A stretch of DNA of 13,812 bases, taken from positions 1 to 13,812 of the forward strand of contig JAEXZS010000029.1 in the NCBI GenBank assembly GCA_023451375.1, given 5' to 3'. Position numbers and translations under genes: made by a program. The notes under the pieces are model-generated. The model saw nothing but the letters and a program-made list of their open reading frames with translations, was not told the DNA's origin and did not search any database. This DNA is from Pseudomonadota bacterium (GTDB taxonomy: Bacteria > Pseudomonadota > Alphaproteobacteria > Caulobacterales > Caulobacteraceae). Shown here piece by piece: positions 1 to 8,190 of this stretch. Position 1 is the stretch's first letter, and each line of letters begins with the position of its first letter.

Positions 1-49
1 CCCAAAAGGCTCTTCTCGAACCGTTCTTCCTCACGATCCTACCGTTCGC

Positions 50-622
<573 letters not shown>

Positions 623-625
623 CTA

Positions 626-1022
626 CAGGTTTGGAACAGCCAAGGACACGAGATGTCGGCTGCTACTCGCCCCAAGAGCGATCGTGTTCGATTTCTGCTT
701 TGGCCGGCGAGTCGTAAGGGCGAATTTGGATTAGGCCCATGCGACGGCATCTGACATGCCGCGTCTGGTCAGCCAAGCCAGACGGACGACAGTGAATGCC
801 CCCAACGTCTTGATTCCGGGGCGGCGCCCATGACCGCAGCTGGCGCATGGGGGAAGCTGTGCGACCGATGACTGAATCTACAACGAATCTGTCCAGTTTT
901 TGTCTGCGCGAAAGGTTTACGCAAAGACGGCGATCGCTCGACAGCTGTCCAAACGCAGCGGCAGCTCTCTATGCATTAATGCGGGCTCGGCGTTGAGGCG
1001 TCGGCATCAAGACAAAACCCGC
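626..1022. other. Gene-free spacer with small hairpins
   Basis: No reading frame here looks like a protein. Three short stem-loops follow one another: 746-750/756-760 (GGCAT/ATGCC), 762-768/778-784 (CGTCTGG/CCAGACG, 9-nt loop) and 827-832/846-851 (CCCATG/CATGGG). None carries a T run, so they are not simple terminators. The stretch joins the recombinase remnant to the promoter of kdgD and may hold residual sequence of the element that integrated at the tRNA. Confidence 0.5.
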
Positions 1023-1050
1023 ATCGGTCGATAGCGGCTTTGGCTTAGAC
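1023..1050 (+). promoter_or_regulatory. Shared 28-nt operator/promoter element, copy 1 (kdgD)
   Basis: The element reads ATCGGTCGATAG, four variable bases, then TTTGGCTTAGAC. It matches copy 2 at 7958-7985 (on the minus strand) at 25 of 28 positions, with the variable four bases kept at the same length. The first half holds an inverted repeat, ATCG-GT-CGAT. The second half could be a -10-like region, with the operator over the -35 position. It ends 91 bp before the kdgD start codon and points toward it. The repeat and its orientation are seen directly. The roles of operator and promoter are inference. Confidence 0.72.
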
Positions 1051-1141
1051 CCGTCGGGGCGGCGTGGATACCGTCTGGACAAGGCGAGAAGACAAGAGCG
1101 CCGCAGGGGCGGCCTCGCGCCGCAAGACGACAGGAATTCCC

Positions 1142-2086
1142 ATGTCCAGAATGACGCCGGCCGAAATGGCCGGCATGATCGGGGGCGGCTTGCTGTCGTT
1201 CCCAGTGACTCACTTCGACGCGGAAGGCCGCTTTGCCGAAAGCGCCTATCGCGAGCATTGCGGCTGGATGCTGCGGCAGGACCTAGCCGGCCTGTTCGCG
1301 GCCGGCGGCACCGGCGAGTTCTTTTCCTTGACACCGTCGGAGGTCGAGACCGTGGTCAAGGCGGCCGTGGCCGAGACGGCGGGCAAGACGCCGGTGGTGG
1401 CTGGTTGCGGCTATGGCACCGCCATCGCCGTGGACATGGCCCGCTCAGCCGAGGCGGCGGGGGCCGACGGCGTCCTGCTGCTGCCGCCGTTCTTGATGTT
1501 TCCTGGCCAAGAAGGCTTGGCGGCGCACGTCGAGGCGGTGTGCAAGGCTACCAAGCTGGGCGTCATCGTCTACAATCGTGACAACGCCGTGCTGAACGCC
1601 GACACGCTGGAACGGCTCTGCGAGCGCAATCCGAACCTGGTCGGCTTCAAGGACGGCGTCGGCGACATCGAGCTGATGATGCAGGTCTACGCCCGCATGG
1701 GCGATCGGCTGACCTATGTCGGCGGCCTGCCGACGGCCGAGACCTTCGCGCCGGCTTATCTGGAGATGGGCGTGACGACCTATTCGTCGGCGATTTTCAA
1801 CTTCGTGCCCGATTTTGCGCTGAGCTTCTACAAAGCGGTGCGGGCGCGGGATCATGAGGCGATCATGGCGGGGCTTCGCGATTTCGTGCTGCCCTACATA
1901 GCGCTGCGCAATCGCGGCAAGGGCTATGCGGTCTCCATCGTGAAGGCCGGCATGACCGCCATCGGCCGCAGCGCGGGTCCGGTGCGCACGCCGCTGACCG
2001 ACCTGTCCGAGAGCGAGTTCACCGAGCTGAAGGCGCTGATCGCGCGGGTTCAGCCCGCCGCGGCCAAGCTGGCGGCGAACGGCTGA
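1142..2086 (+). CDS. kdgD: 5-dehydro-4-deoxyglucarate dehydratase
   Basis: This cytoplasmic enzyme of the DapA/NAL family dehydrates and decarboxylates 5-dehydro-4-deoxy-D-glucarate to 2-oxoglutarate semialdehyde in D-glucarate, galactarate and oxidative hexuronate breakdown. The 314-aa product is close to the usual length of about 300. The family GGTGEFFSLT loop is near residue 57, the catalytic Tyr is Y144 (VIVYNRDNA) and the Schiff-base Lys is K170 (VGFKDGVGD). ATG 1142 is chosen over the in-frame upstream extension because AGGAA at 1132-1136 sits five bases ahead and the family start MTPAEMAG follows. The gene is first in a + strand run with the LysR gene (61-bp gap) and the esterase, behind operator copy 1. 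Other DapA-like aldolases are possible in principle, but the match to KdgD is strong throughout. Confidence 0.93.
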   Translation: MSRMTPAEMAGMIGGGLLSFPVTHFDAEGRFAESAYREHCGWMLRQDLAGLFAAGGTGEFFSLTPSEVETVVKAAVAETAGKTPVVAGCGYGTAIAVDMARSAEAAGADGVLLLPPFLMFPGQEGLAAHVEAVCKATKLGVIVYNRDNAVLNADTLERLCERNPNLVGFKDGVGDIELMMQVYARMGDRLTYVGGLPTAETFAPAYLEMGVTTYSSAIFNFVPDFALSFYKAVRARDHEAIMAGLRDFVLPYIALRNRGKGYAVSIVKAGMTAIGRSAGPVRTPLTDLSESEFTELKALIARVQPAAAKLAANG

Positions 2087-2147
2087 GCATGACCTGTTCC
2101 CTGTGGATCGAAGCGCCTAGGCTGCTCGGTCCAGGGGAGGGGGGCGC

Positions 2148-3047
2148 ATGTTCGAACTGAGCCAGCTTCGGTGCTTCGTGGCGGTCGCGGAGGAACTGCA
2201 TTTCGGGCGCGCGGCGATGCGGTTGAACATGACCCAGCCGCCGCTGAGCCGGCAGGTGCAATTGCTGGAGCGAATCCTGGGCGTCGTCCTGCTGGACCGG
2301 ACCAGCCGGTCGGTGCGGCTGACGCCCGCCGGCCGGTCGTTCCTGATCGAGGCCCGGCGCATCCTGCGGCTGGCCGAGACGGCGGCGTTGGCGACGCGTC
2401 GCATCGCCAGCGGCGACGCGGGGCGGGTGGCGATCGGCTTCACCGCGGCGTCCGGCTACAGCTTCCTGCCGAAGCTGGTGGACCTGGGCCGAACCAAGCT
2501 GCCCAACGTCGACCTGGCCCTGCGGGAGATGGTGACCGGCGAGCAGATCGAGGCGCTGCTAACGGGCCGGATCGATCTGGGCCTGATCCGGCCGCCGCTG
2601 AACCGGCCTGAGTTCGACAAGCTGAGGGTGATGACGGAGCCTCTGGTGGCCGCCTTGCCATCGGGCGATCCGCGCCTGTCGAAGCCCGTGCTGTCGCTGT
2701 CGGACTTCGACGCCCGGCCCATGGTCATGTATGCGCCCGAGGGCGCCGGCTATTTCCACGGCATGCTGAGCGCCCTGTTCGACGGGGCGGGCGTCTCGCC
2801 GCAGCACGTCCAGCACATGAGCCAGATCCATTCGATGCTGGCGCTGGTCCACGCCCGCATCGGCGCGGCGGTGGTGCCGGAAGCGGCGATGCGCTTGCAT
2901 TTCGACGGCGTGGAGTTCCGGCCGCTGGACATCACGCCGGCCCAGCCGGTGGAGCTGTACGTCGCGTGGCGACGCGACAACGACAATCCCAGCCTGAAAC
3001 CCTTCCTGGCCCTGATCGAGGCTCAGGCGGAGGACGGCGCGCACTGA
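2148..3047 (+). CDS. LysR-family transcriptional regulator
   Basis: The 299-aa protein has the standard layout. The N-terminal winged helix-turn-helix (residues 1-60: FELSQLRCFVAVAEELHFGRAAMRLNMTQPPLSRQVQLLE) is followed by a linker helix and a periplasmic-binding-like effector domain (about 90-290). The sequence TQPPLSRQ is typical of the BenM/CatR-like branch. A strong purine-rich ribosome site (AGGGGAGGGGGG) precedes ATG 2148. The gene lies directly after kdgD and 11 bp before the esterase start, so it is probably cotranscribed with both. An uronate or aldarate intermediate is the likely effector, and the 28-nt elements upstream of kdgD and the transporter are candidate binding sites. Effector and targets are inferred from context alone. 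Confidence 0.92.
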   Translation: MFELSQLRCFVAVAEELHFGRAAMRLNMTQPPLSRQVQLLERILGVVLLDRTSRSVRLTPAGRSFLIEARRILRLAETAALATRRIASGDAGRVAIGFTAASGYSFLPKLVDLGRTKLPNVDLALREMVTGEQIEALLTGRIDLGLIRPPLNRPEFDKLRVMTEPLVAALPSGDPRLSKPVLSLSDFDARPMVMYAPEGAGYFHGMLSALFDGAGVSPQHVQHMSQIHSMLALVHARIGAAVVPEAAMRLHFDGVEFRPLDITPAQPVELYVAWRRDNDNPSLKPFLALIEAQAEDGAH

Positions 3048-3058
3048 GGAGGATGCCC

Positions 3059-4629
3059 ATGGTCGAGCACACGCGACGGACGGTATGCGCCCTTGGCGGC
3101 GGCTTGGCGATGGCGGCGATGGGCGGCGGCGTCCAGGCGGAGGACGCCGCGCCGGTGGCGATGACGCGGCACGGCCGGGTGCGGGGCTATCTCGACGGCG
3201 ACATCAAGGTCTTCAAGGGCGTCCGCTACGGCGCCGACACGACGACGCGACGTTTCCAGCCGCCCGTTCCCCCGCGAGCCTGGCGCGGGATCGTCGACGC
3301 GACCGCCTATGGCCACGCCTCGCCACAGAAGAGCGACGAGCCGGACCAGGATGAGGACTGCCTGTTCCTGAACATATGGACCCCGGCGCTGGCGGACGGC
3401 GGGCGCAGGCCGGTGATGGTCTATGTGCACGGCGGGGCGCACGCAAACGGCTCGGGCTCCAGCCCGCTGTACGACGGCGCCGCCCTGTGCCGGCGGGGCG
3501 ATGTCGTGGTGGTGACACTCAATCACCGCCTGAACGTGTTCGGCTACAATGGGCTGGGACAACTGCTGGGCGGCGCCTATGCGGCGTCGGGCAGTGTCGG
3601 CAATCTGGACCTGATCCTGGCCCTTGAATGGGTGCGCGACAGTATCGCGACTTCGGCGGCGATCCGGGGAACGTCACCGTGTTCGGCCAGTCGGGCGGCG
3701 GCGGCAAGCTGGTGACCCTGATGGCCATGCCCAGGGCGGCGGGCCTTTATCACCGCGTCATCACCATGAGCGGCCAGCATGTGACGGCCATGGGCCCGCG
3801 CCACGCCGAACTGCGGATGCGCCGGGTTCTGGACCATTTCGGCCTGACGTCGGAGCGGGCGGGCGAACTGGCCACGCTGCCGACTGAACGGCTCAAGGAG
3901 GCGCTGTTGCTCGACGATCCGATCGAGAAGGGCGACATGTATTTCTGGTCGGTGATGGACCACGCTGCGTTGCCGCGTCATCCCTTCGTGCCAAACGCCC
4001 CGCGTGAGAGCGGCCATGTTCCCCTGATGATCGGCAACACCCATGACGAGTTCGGGGGCGGGGCGGCGGGCGGACCCGGCGCGCCGGAGATCACCTGGGA
4101 CAACATCGCCGGTCGTCTGGCGACGCAGATGGTTCTGGACCTGAACGCTCGATATGTCGTCGACTGGTATCGCGCCCGTTTCCCGGAGATGACGCCGCGC
4201 GAGGTCTTCGTCGCGGCCGTGACCTGCGGCCGGTCGCGACCCGGTCATCTGATCCAGGCCGAGGAGCGGGCAAAACTGAACGGCCCTACCTGGATGTACC
4301 AGCTCGACTTCGCCTCGCCGGTCGAGCCGTGGCGCGGCGCCTATCATGGGTTCGATATCGGCCTGGCGTTCGACAATTGCGACAAGCCGGGATCGAAGGC
4401 GGGGACCGGCGCCGAGGCGCGCAAGGTCGCCGAGGCCATGAGCGAAACCTTCATCGCCTTCGCCCGCACCGGCGATCCCAACAATGCGAGGATTCCGGCT
4501 TGGGGCCGCTACACCCTGCCGGAACGGGCGACGATGATCTTCGATGTGGACAGCCGCGTGGAGAACGACCCACGCGCGGACGAGCGCCGCCTGTTCCAGA
4601 CGGCGCCCTTCCTCAAGCTGGGGACCTGA
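3059..4629 (+). pseudogene. Secreted type-B carboxylesterase, frameshifted
   Basis: This is a carboxylesterase/para-nitrobenzyl-esterase family alpha/beta hydrolase. The first part (to about 3650) has a signal peptide with twin arginines (RRTVCALGGGLAMAAMGGGVQA), the DEDCLFLNIWTP signature, the oxyanion loop HGGAHANGSG and NLDLILALEWVRDSIA. The family sequence then resumes in the +1-shifted frame as FGGDPGNVTVFGQSGGGGK. The nucleophile Ser codon is at 3691-3693 and the likely catalytic His is in AYHGFDIGLAFDN. A single missing base near 3648-3651 explains the break. Restoring one base gives an uninterrupted protein of 523 aa, a normal length. Start 3059 is preferred over ATG 3053 because AGGAGG at 3047-3052 needs spacing. 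Substrate is unknown; removal of acyl or methyl esters from uronate glycans would suit the neighbours. Either a true pseudogene or a sequencing error. Confidence 0.85.
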
Positions 4630-4635
4630 TCCCGG

Positions 4636-6480
4636 TCAGCGCTCCCAAGGGAAGGTCAGGGTCGGCGGATTGACGTAGCGGTCCATCCCCAGCACCAGCC
4701 GCGCTCCGGAGCCGGGCTCGAGCCGAACGGTGAAGCTGTCGGCGTTCACCGCCTGGCGCGCGCCGTCCAGCATCACGTCGCGGATGCGGTGTTCGCCATA
4801 GCCGCCGCCCTGGACGACTACGGTGCGCGCCTCGACCGGACTGAGATTGACCAGGGTCACGGCCGTCTCGTCGGCGGTCATCCCGTCGACCAGCGCCGCC
4901 ACGTCCTCGGGCACGCCCGCGCGGCGGCGGTCGGCATCGAAATAGCGCAGGCGCGCGTAAAGGGGCGAACCGCCGGAGTTGGACGAGGTAGAGGACCAGG
5001 CGGGGCGGGCCAGATGGATCGCGCCCATCATGGTCTGCATCAGGGCCGTGACCTGCGCCGGGTTCTGATCCATCACCGCATCGGCCAGACGGGTGTCGGG
5101 CGTGGTCGTGTCCTGCCGCTGGGCCTCGGCGCGCTTTTGCACCTCGGCCAGGTCCTTCTTCAAGGCGGCTACGGGATAGGTCGGGTCGCGGCCTTCCAGA
5201 TAGGCGACCCACGGATGGTCGGGCGCGCGGCGGCGGTCGCCGTCCTTCATTGAGAACCACCAGATGTCCAGCGCATTGGCCTGGTTCAGCCCGTTCCGCC
5301 AGCCGTACCAGCCGTCGGCGCCGTACATGGTCGGGGTCTGCACCTGACCGTCCACCGTGCGCCGCTGGGCGTTGATCCGGTCGGTCTGGCGCCGCCAGAC
5401 ATCCAGATACTTATCGTCGCCGGTCAGCAGATAGGCGTTGAAGAAGCCGATGATGGTGCGCGGCACGCGATTGCGGTTCTCGCGCTCGCCGTTGACCGGG
5501 TTCACCGGGCTGAAGCCCCAGCCGTAGGCGCCACCCCACCAGCTTCCATCCGCGGCCGAGCCGATCACCCCGTCCAGGCCGACGTTCGACGGCAGGACGT
5601 CGTCATTGGCGCGCGCTCGCTCGGCCCAGGCGTCGACATAGCCCAGCAGCCAGTCGCGGTACTTGGCCTCGTGCTCCAGCATATAGGCGTTCAGCGCCAG
5701 GGTGGTGGAGAACAGGTTCAGCGGATGGTCGCCGACGACGTCGGTGTATTCCTTATAGTGCTGGAGGAATTCCGCATAGGAATCTTCGCCGTGGCCTAGG
5801 TGGAAGCCGCTGGTGTCGAAGGGGTCGCCGGCCCAGTCCAGCGCCGTGGCCTTGCGCAGCATCGGACCCCGGCTGCCGTTCATCAGGCTGCGGATGATGC
5901 GATGCTGGGGATCGTAGTTCGGGGCGTCCGGATCCTCGCCCATGTACAGGCCGGCGAACCGGCGGGTCCGGGCGCGGAAACGGGCGTCGTGCGGGTCCGA
6001 CAGGCCCTGCACGTTGAACATCGTCAGTTCTTCGGAGTGATGCTGCCAGTCGTTCTGGACGTGGAACTCCTTGTAGAACATGCCCTGGCGGCCGACCTCG
6101 ACCTCGGTCGTCTTCGCCTCGGTGAACTGGCGCAGATGGCCTTCCCAGGCCTGGGTGTACATGGCCTTGACGCTGTCGGCCGCTCCCAAGGCGTGCAGTT
6201 GCGGCCAGTCGTTGACGTTCTCGATGGTGTCGTCCGGCCCGTCGTTGGCGCCCCAGCGCTCGAAGTGCAGGAAATAGCCCCGCTCGTCGAAATACCGGTT
6301 GTAGTAGACCGTGCAGGCCTGCGCCGTGACGCGCAGCAACTCGCGCTGCAGCAGCGCCCAGTCCGGCGCCGCCATCGGCGTGGCGATGCGGAGGACGGGG
6401 GCGGCCCGGGCGGTTTTGGCCGAGACGCCGAGGGCCGCCGCCGAGACGCCGGCCAGGAAGGTTCTGCGGTTCGCGCGCAT
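4636..6480 (-). CDS. Tat-exported protein of unknown family, possibly glycan-active
   Basis: The 614-aa product begins with a twin-arginine signal (RRTFLAGVSAAALG, probable cleavage after ARA at residue 26), so it is likely periplasmic or lipid-free exported. I do not recognise a named family. The body is rich in aromatic and acidic residues, with SWWGGAYGWGFSPV around W314-W315 and GWYGWRNGLNQANALDIWW from W391. It also has repeated helical stretches such as PLNLFSTTLALNAYMLEHEAKYRDWLLGYVDAW, which look like an (alpha/alpha) toroid of the kind used by uronyl hydrolases and polysaccharide lyases. The last ~100 residues (AVTLVNLSPVEARTVVVQGGG onward) look like a beta-sandwich. ATG 6480 shares its A with the TGA of the transporter gene, so translation is coupled. 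Its stop is six bases from the convergent esterase stop. A role in releasing or trimming the transporter's substrate is inference. Confidence 0.85.
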   Translation of the reverse strand: MRANRRTFLAGVSAAALGVSAKTARAAPVLRIATPMAAPDWALLQRELLRVTAQACTVYYNRYFDERGYFLHFERWGANDGPDDTIENVNDWPQLHALGAADSVKAMYTQAWEGHLRQFTEAKTTEVEVGRQGMFYKEFHVQNDWQHHSEELTMFNVQGLSDPHDARFRARTRRFAGLYMGEDPDAPNYDPQHRIIRSLMNGSRGPMLRKATALDWAGDPFDTSGFHLGHGEDSYAEFLQHYKEYTDVVGDHPLNLFSTTLALNAYMLEHEAKYRDWLLGYVDAWAERARANDDVLPSNVGLDGVIGSAADGSWWGGAYGWGFSPVNPVNGERENRNRVPRTIIGFFNAYLLTGDDKYLDVWRRQTDRINAQRRTVDGQVQTPTMYGADGWYGWRNGLNQANALDIWWFSMKDGDRRRAPDHPWVAYLEGRDPTYPVAALKKDLAEVQKRAEAQRQDTTTPDTRLADAVMDQNPAQVTALMQTMMGAIHLARPAWSSTSSNSGGSPLYARLRYFDADRRRAGVPEDVAALVDGMTADETAVTLVNLSPVEARTVVVQGGGYGEHRIRDVMLDGARQAVNADSFTVRLEPGSGARLVLGMDRYVNPPTLTFPWER

Positions 6481-7835
6481 CAGGCCTTCGCCTCCCGGGC
6501 CTTCAGCATCAGGCGTTCGATCTTGCCGGTGATCAGGAAGTAGGCGGCGACGACCAGCAGGCAGTGTAGGCCCACGAACCACAGGGCGCCGTCGAACGAG
6601 CCGGTGGCGGCGACGATGTAGCCGATGACGATCGGGGTTACGATGCCGGCGGTGTTGCCGAAGGTGTTGAAGATCCCCCCTGTCACGCCGACGAACTCGC
6701 GCGGGGAGGTGTCGGACACCACGGCCCATCCCAGGGAGGCGATCCCCTTGCCGAAGAAGGCCACGGCCATCATCACGATGACCAGCCACGCCTGCTCGAT
6801 ATAGGCGCAGCTGATGATCAGGGCCGACAGGATCATGCCGATCAGCAGCGGCGTCTTCCGGGCGATGGTCAGCGAGCCGGTGCGCTTCAGCAGGCCGTCC
6901 GAGATCACCCCGCCCAGCACCCCGCCGGCGAAGCCGCACAGGGCGGGGGCCGCGGCGGCGAAGCCGGCCTCCAGGATGTTCAGGCCGCGCTCCTTGACCA
7001 GATAGATCGGGAACCAGGTGACGAAGAAGTAGGTCAGCACATTGATGCCGTACTGGCCGATGAACACCCCCATCAGCATGCGGCTGCCCAGCACCTGCTT
7101 GACGTTGTCCCAGCTGAAGGCCGCAGATTTGGTGACCGTGCGATCTTCCATGCGGATCAGGCCGCCGCCGGCCTCGATATGGGCCAGCTCGGCAGCGTTG
7201 ACGCGCGGATGATCGGCGGGGCTGCGGATCATCTTCCAGAAGACGAAGGCGGCGATCAGACCCAGGCCGCCCATGACGAAGAAGACCGAATGCCAGTCGA
7301 ACGTGTGCACCAGCCAGCCCATGAAGGGGGCGAACACCACCAGCGAGAAATACTGCGCCGAGTTGAAGATGGCCGAGGCGGTGCCCCGCTCTGATCCTGG
7401 GAACCAAGCCGCCACCAGCCTGGCGTTGCCGGGGAAGGAGGGGCTTTCAGACAGGCCAACCATGAAGCGCATCAGGAACAGACCAACGAAGATCGCCCCG
7501 CCGGTCAGGAAGCCGGAGAAACCCTGAACCAGCGTGAAGAAGGACCAGGCGGCGATGGCTACGGTGTAGATCAGCTTGGTGCCGAAACGATCCAGCAAGG
7601 CCCCGCCCGGTATCTGGCCGATGACATAGGCCCAGGCGAAGGCCGACAGGATGTAGCCCATCTGGACCGGGTCCAGCCCCAGGTCGCGCGAGGCTGCGTC
7701 GCCCGCTATCGAGAAGGTCGCGCGGTCGGCATAGTTGATCGTCGTCAGCAGGAAGATCAGTAGAAGAATCTGGAATCGGACCCGGGTGCGACGACCGGTC
7801 GCGGGAGCTGAGGGCGCGGCTGGGCGGTCGGTCAT
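6480..7835 (-). CDS. gudP: MFS glucarate/galactarate-type transporter (GudP-like)
   Basis: The 451-aa protein is a 12-helix major facilitator of the anion:cation symporter branch. It follows E. coli GudP along most of its length. Shared stretches include NYxDRATxSIAG near the N-terminus, LDPVxMGYxxSAFxWAYVIGQIPGG, SPSFPGNxRxVAAWFP, RGTAxxIFNSAQYF, LGSRMxxGVxIGQY and FFGKGIxxLGWAV. It should import D-glucarate, galactarate or a related aldarate or uronate with protons across the inner membrane. ATG 7835 has GAGGAAA ahead of it. It heads a minus-strand operon with the coupled 614-aa gene, behind copy 2 of the 28-nt element and divergent from the TonB receptor. With KdgD nearby, aldarate transport is the best call. 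Hexuronate or galactonate carriers of the same branch are the alternatives. Confidence 0.9.
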   Translation of the reverse strand: MTDRPAAPSAPATGRRTRVRFQILLLIFLLTTINYADRATFSIAGDAASRDLGLDPVQMGYILSAFAWAYVIGQIPGGALLDRFGTKLIYTVAIAAWSFFTLVQGFSGFLTGGAIFVGLFLMRFMVGLSESPSFPGNARLVAAWFPGSERGTASAIFNSAQYFSLVVFAPFMGWLVHTFDWHSVFFVMGGLGLIAAFVFWKMIRSPADHPRVNAAELAHIEAGGGLIRMEDRTVTKSAAFSWDNVKQVLGSRMLMGVFIGQYGINVLTYFFVTWFPIYLVKERGLNILEAGFAAAAPALCGFAGGVLGGVISDGLLKRTGSLTIARKTPLLIGMILSALIISCAYIEQAWLVIVMMAVAFFGKGIASLGWAVVSDTSPREFVGVTGGIFNTFGNTAGIVTPIVIGYIVAATGSFDGALWFVGLHCLLVVAAYFLITGKIERLMLKAREAKA

Positions 7836-7957
7836 CGGCGGTTTCCTCGATCTGCGAGACGGATCTAAGGACGATGGTCGCCGCAGGCCGCCTCATTCCC
7901 TTGGTACGCGCCTCTGCGGGCGCTTCATGGCGACGATAGGCGCCGGATCGATCGGGC

Positions 7958-7985
7958 GTCTAAGCCAAAAACCCTATCGACCGAT
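7958..7985 (-). promoter_or_regulatory. Shared 28-nt operator/promoter element, copy 2 (gudP)
   Basis: Read on the minus strand, it gives ATCGGTCGATAG, the spacer GGTT, and TTTGGCTTAGAC, matching copy 1 upstream of kdgD at 25 of 28 bases. The inverted repeat is longer here (TATCG-GT-CGATA). It points toward gudP and ends 122 bp before its start codon. It also lies in the 355-bp divergent region serving the TonB receptor, so it may control both directions. Nothing in the region looks like a gene. Confidence 0.72.
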
Positions 7986-8030
7986 ACCTTTTCTATATCG
8001 AGAGGTGTCGCGGCATCAGTTCACATTCTG

Positions 8031-8082
8031 CATAGGTTCATGCCTTCTTGGGATTGGCGCGCATCGATCAGGCGAACCTATG
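8031..8082. repeat. 9-bp inverted repeat in the divergent intergenic region
   Basis: CATAGGTTC at 8031-8039 is perfectly inverted as GAACCTATG at 8074-8082, separated by 34 nt. It lies 109-160 bp upstream of the receptor start. It could be a pair of regulator half-sites or an RNA hairpin in the receptor leader. Which of these, if either, cannot be told from sequence. Confidence 0.4.
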
Positions 8083-8190
8083 GTCCAAGTCGAGCGGTGC
8101 GGCGCCACGTCCTCCGCCGACGCAGGAGGAAATCTGGCGTCGCCCAAGAAGAGATCCGCCTTAGGCGGACAGAGGGGAAGGAAACAGACG

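Noticed and set aside
663..848. A 61-aa minus-strand open frame in the spacer
   Set aside because: Short, with no supporting start site and no recognisable family. The repeated hairpins in it speak for non-coding sequence.
4620..4645. A possible bidirectional terminator between the convergent esterase and 614-aa genes
   Set aside because: Only six bases separate the stops and I see no convincing stem with a T run on either strand.
5800..6543. A 247-aa plus-strand open frame
   Set aside because: Antisense of the 614-aa exported protein and the transporter end; no ribosome site and no recognisable domain.
7735..8190. In-frame N-terminal extension of the TonB receptor
   Set aside because: It would overlap the start of gudP and run through the divergent regulatory region, and would bury the signal peptide that begins at ATG 8191.
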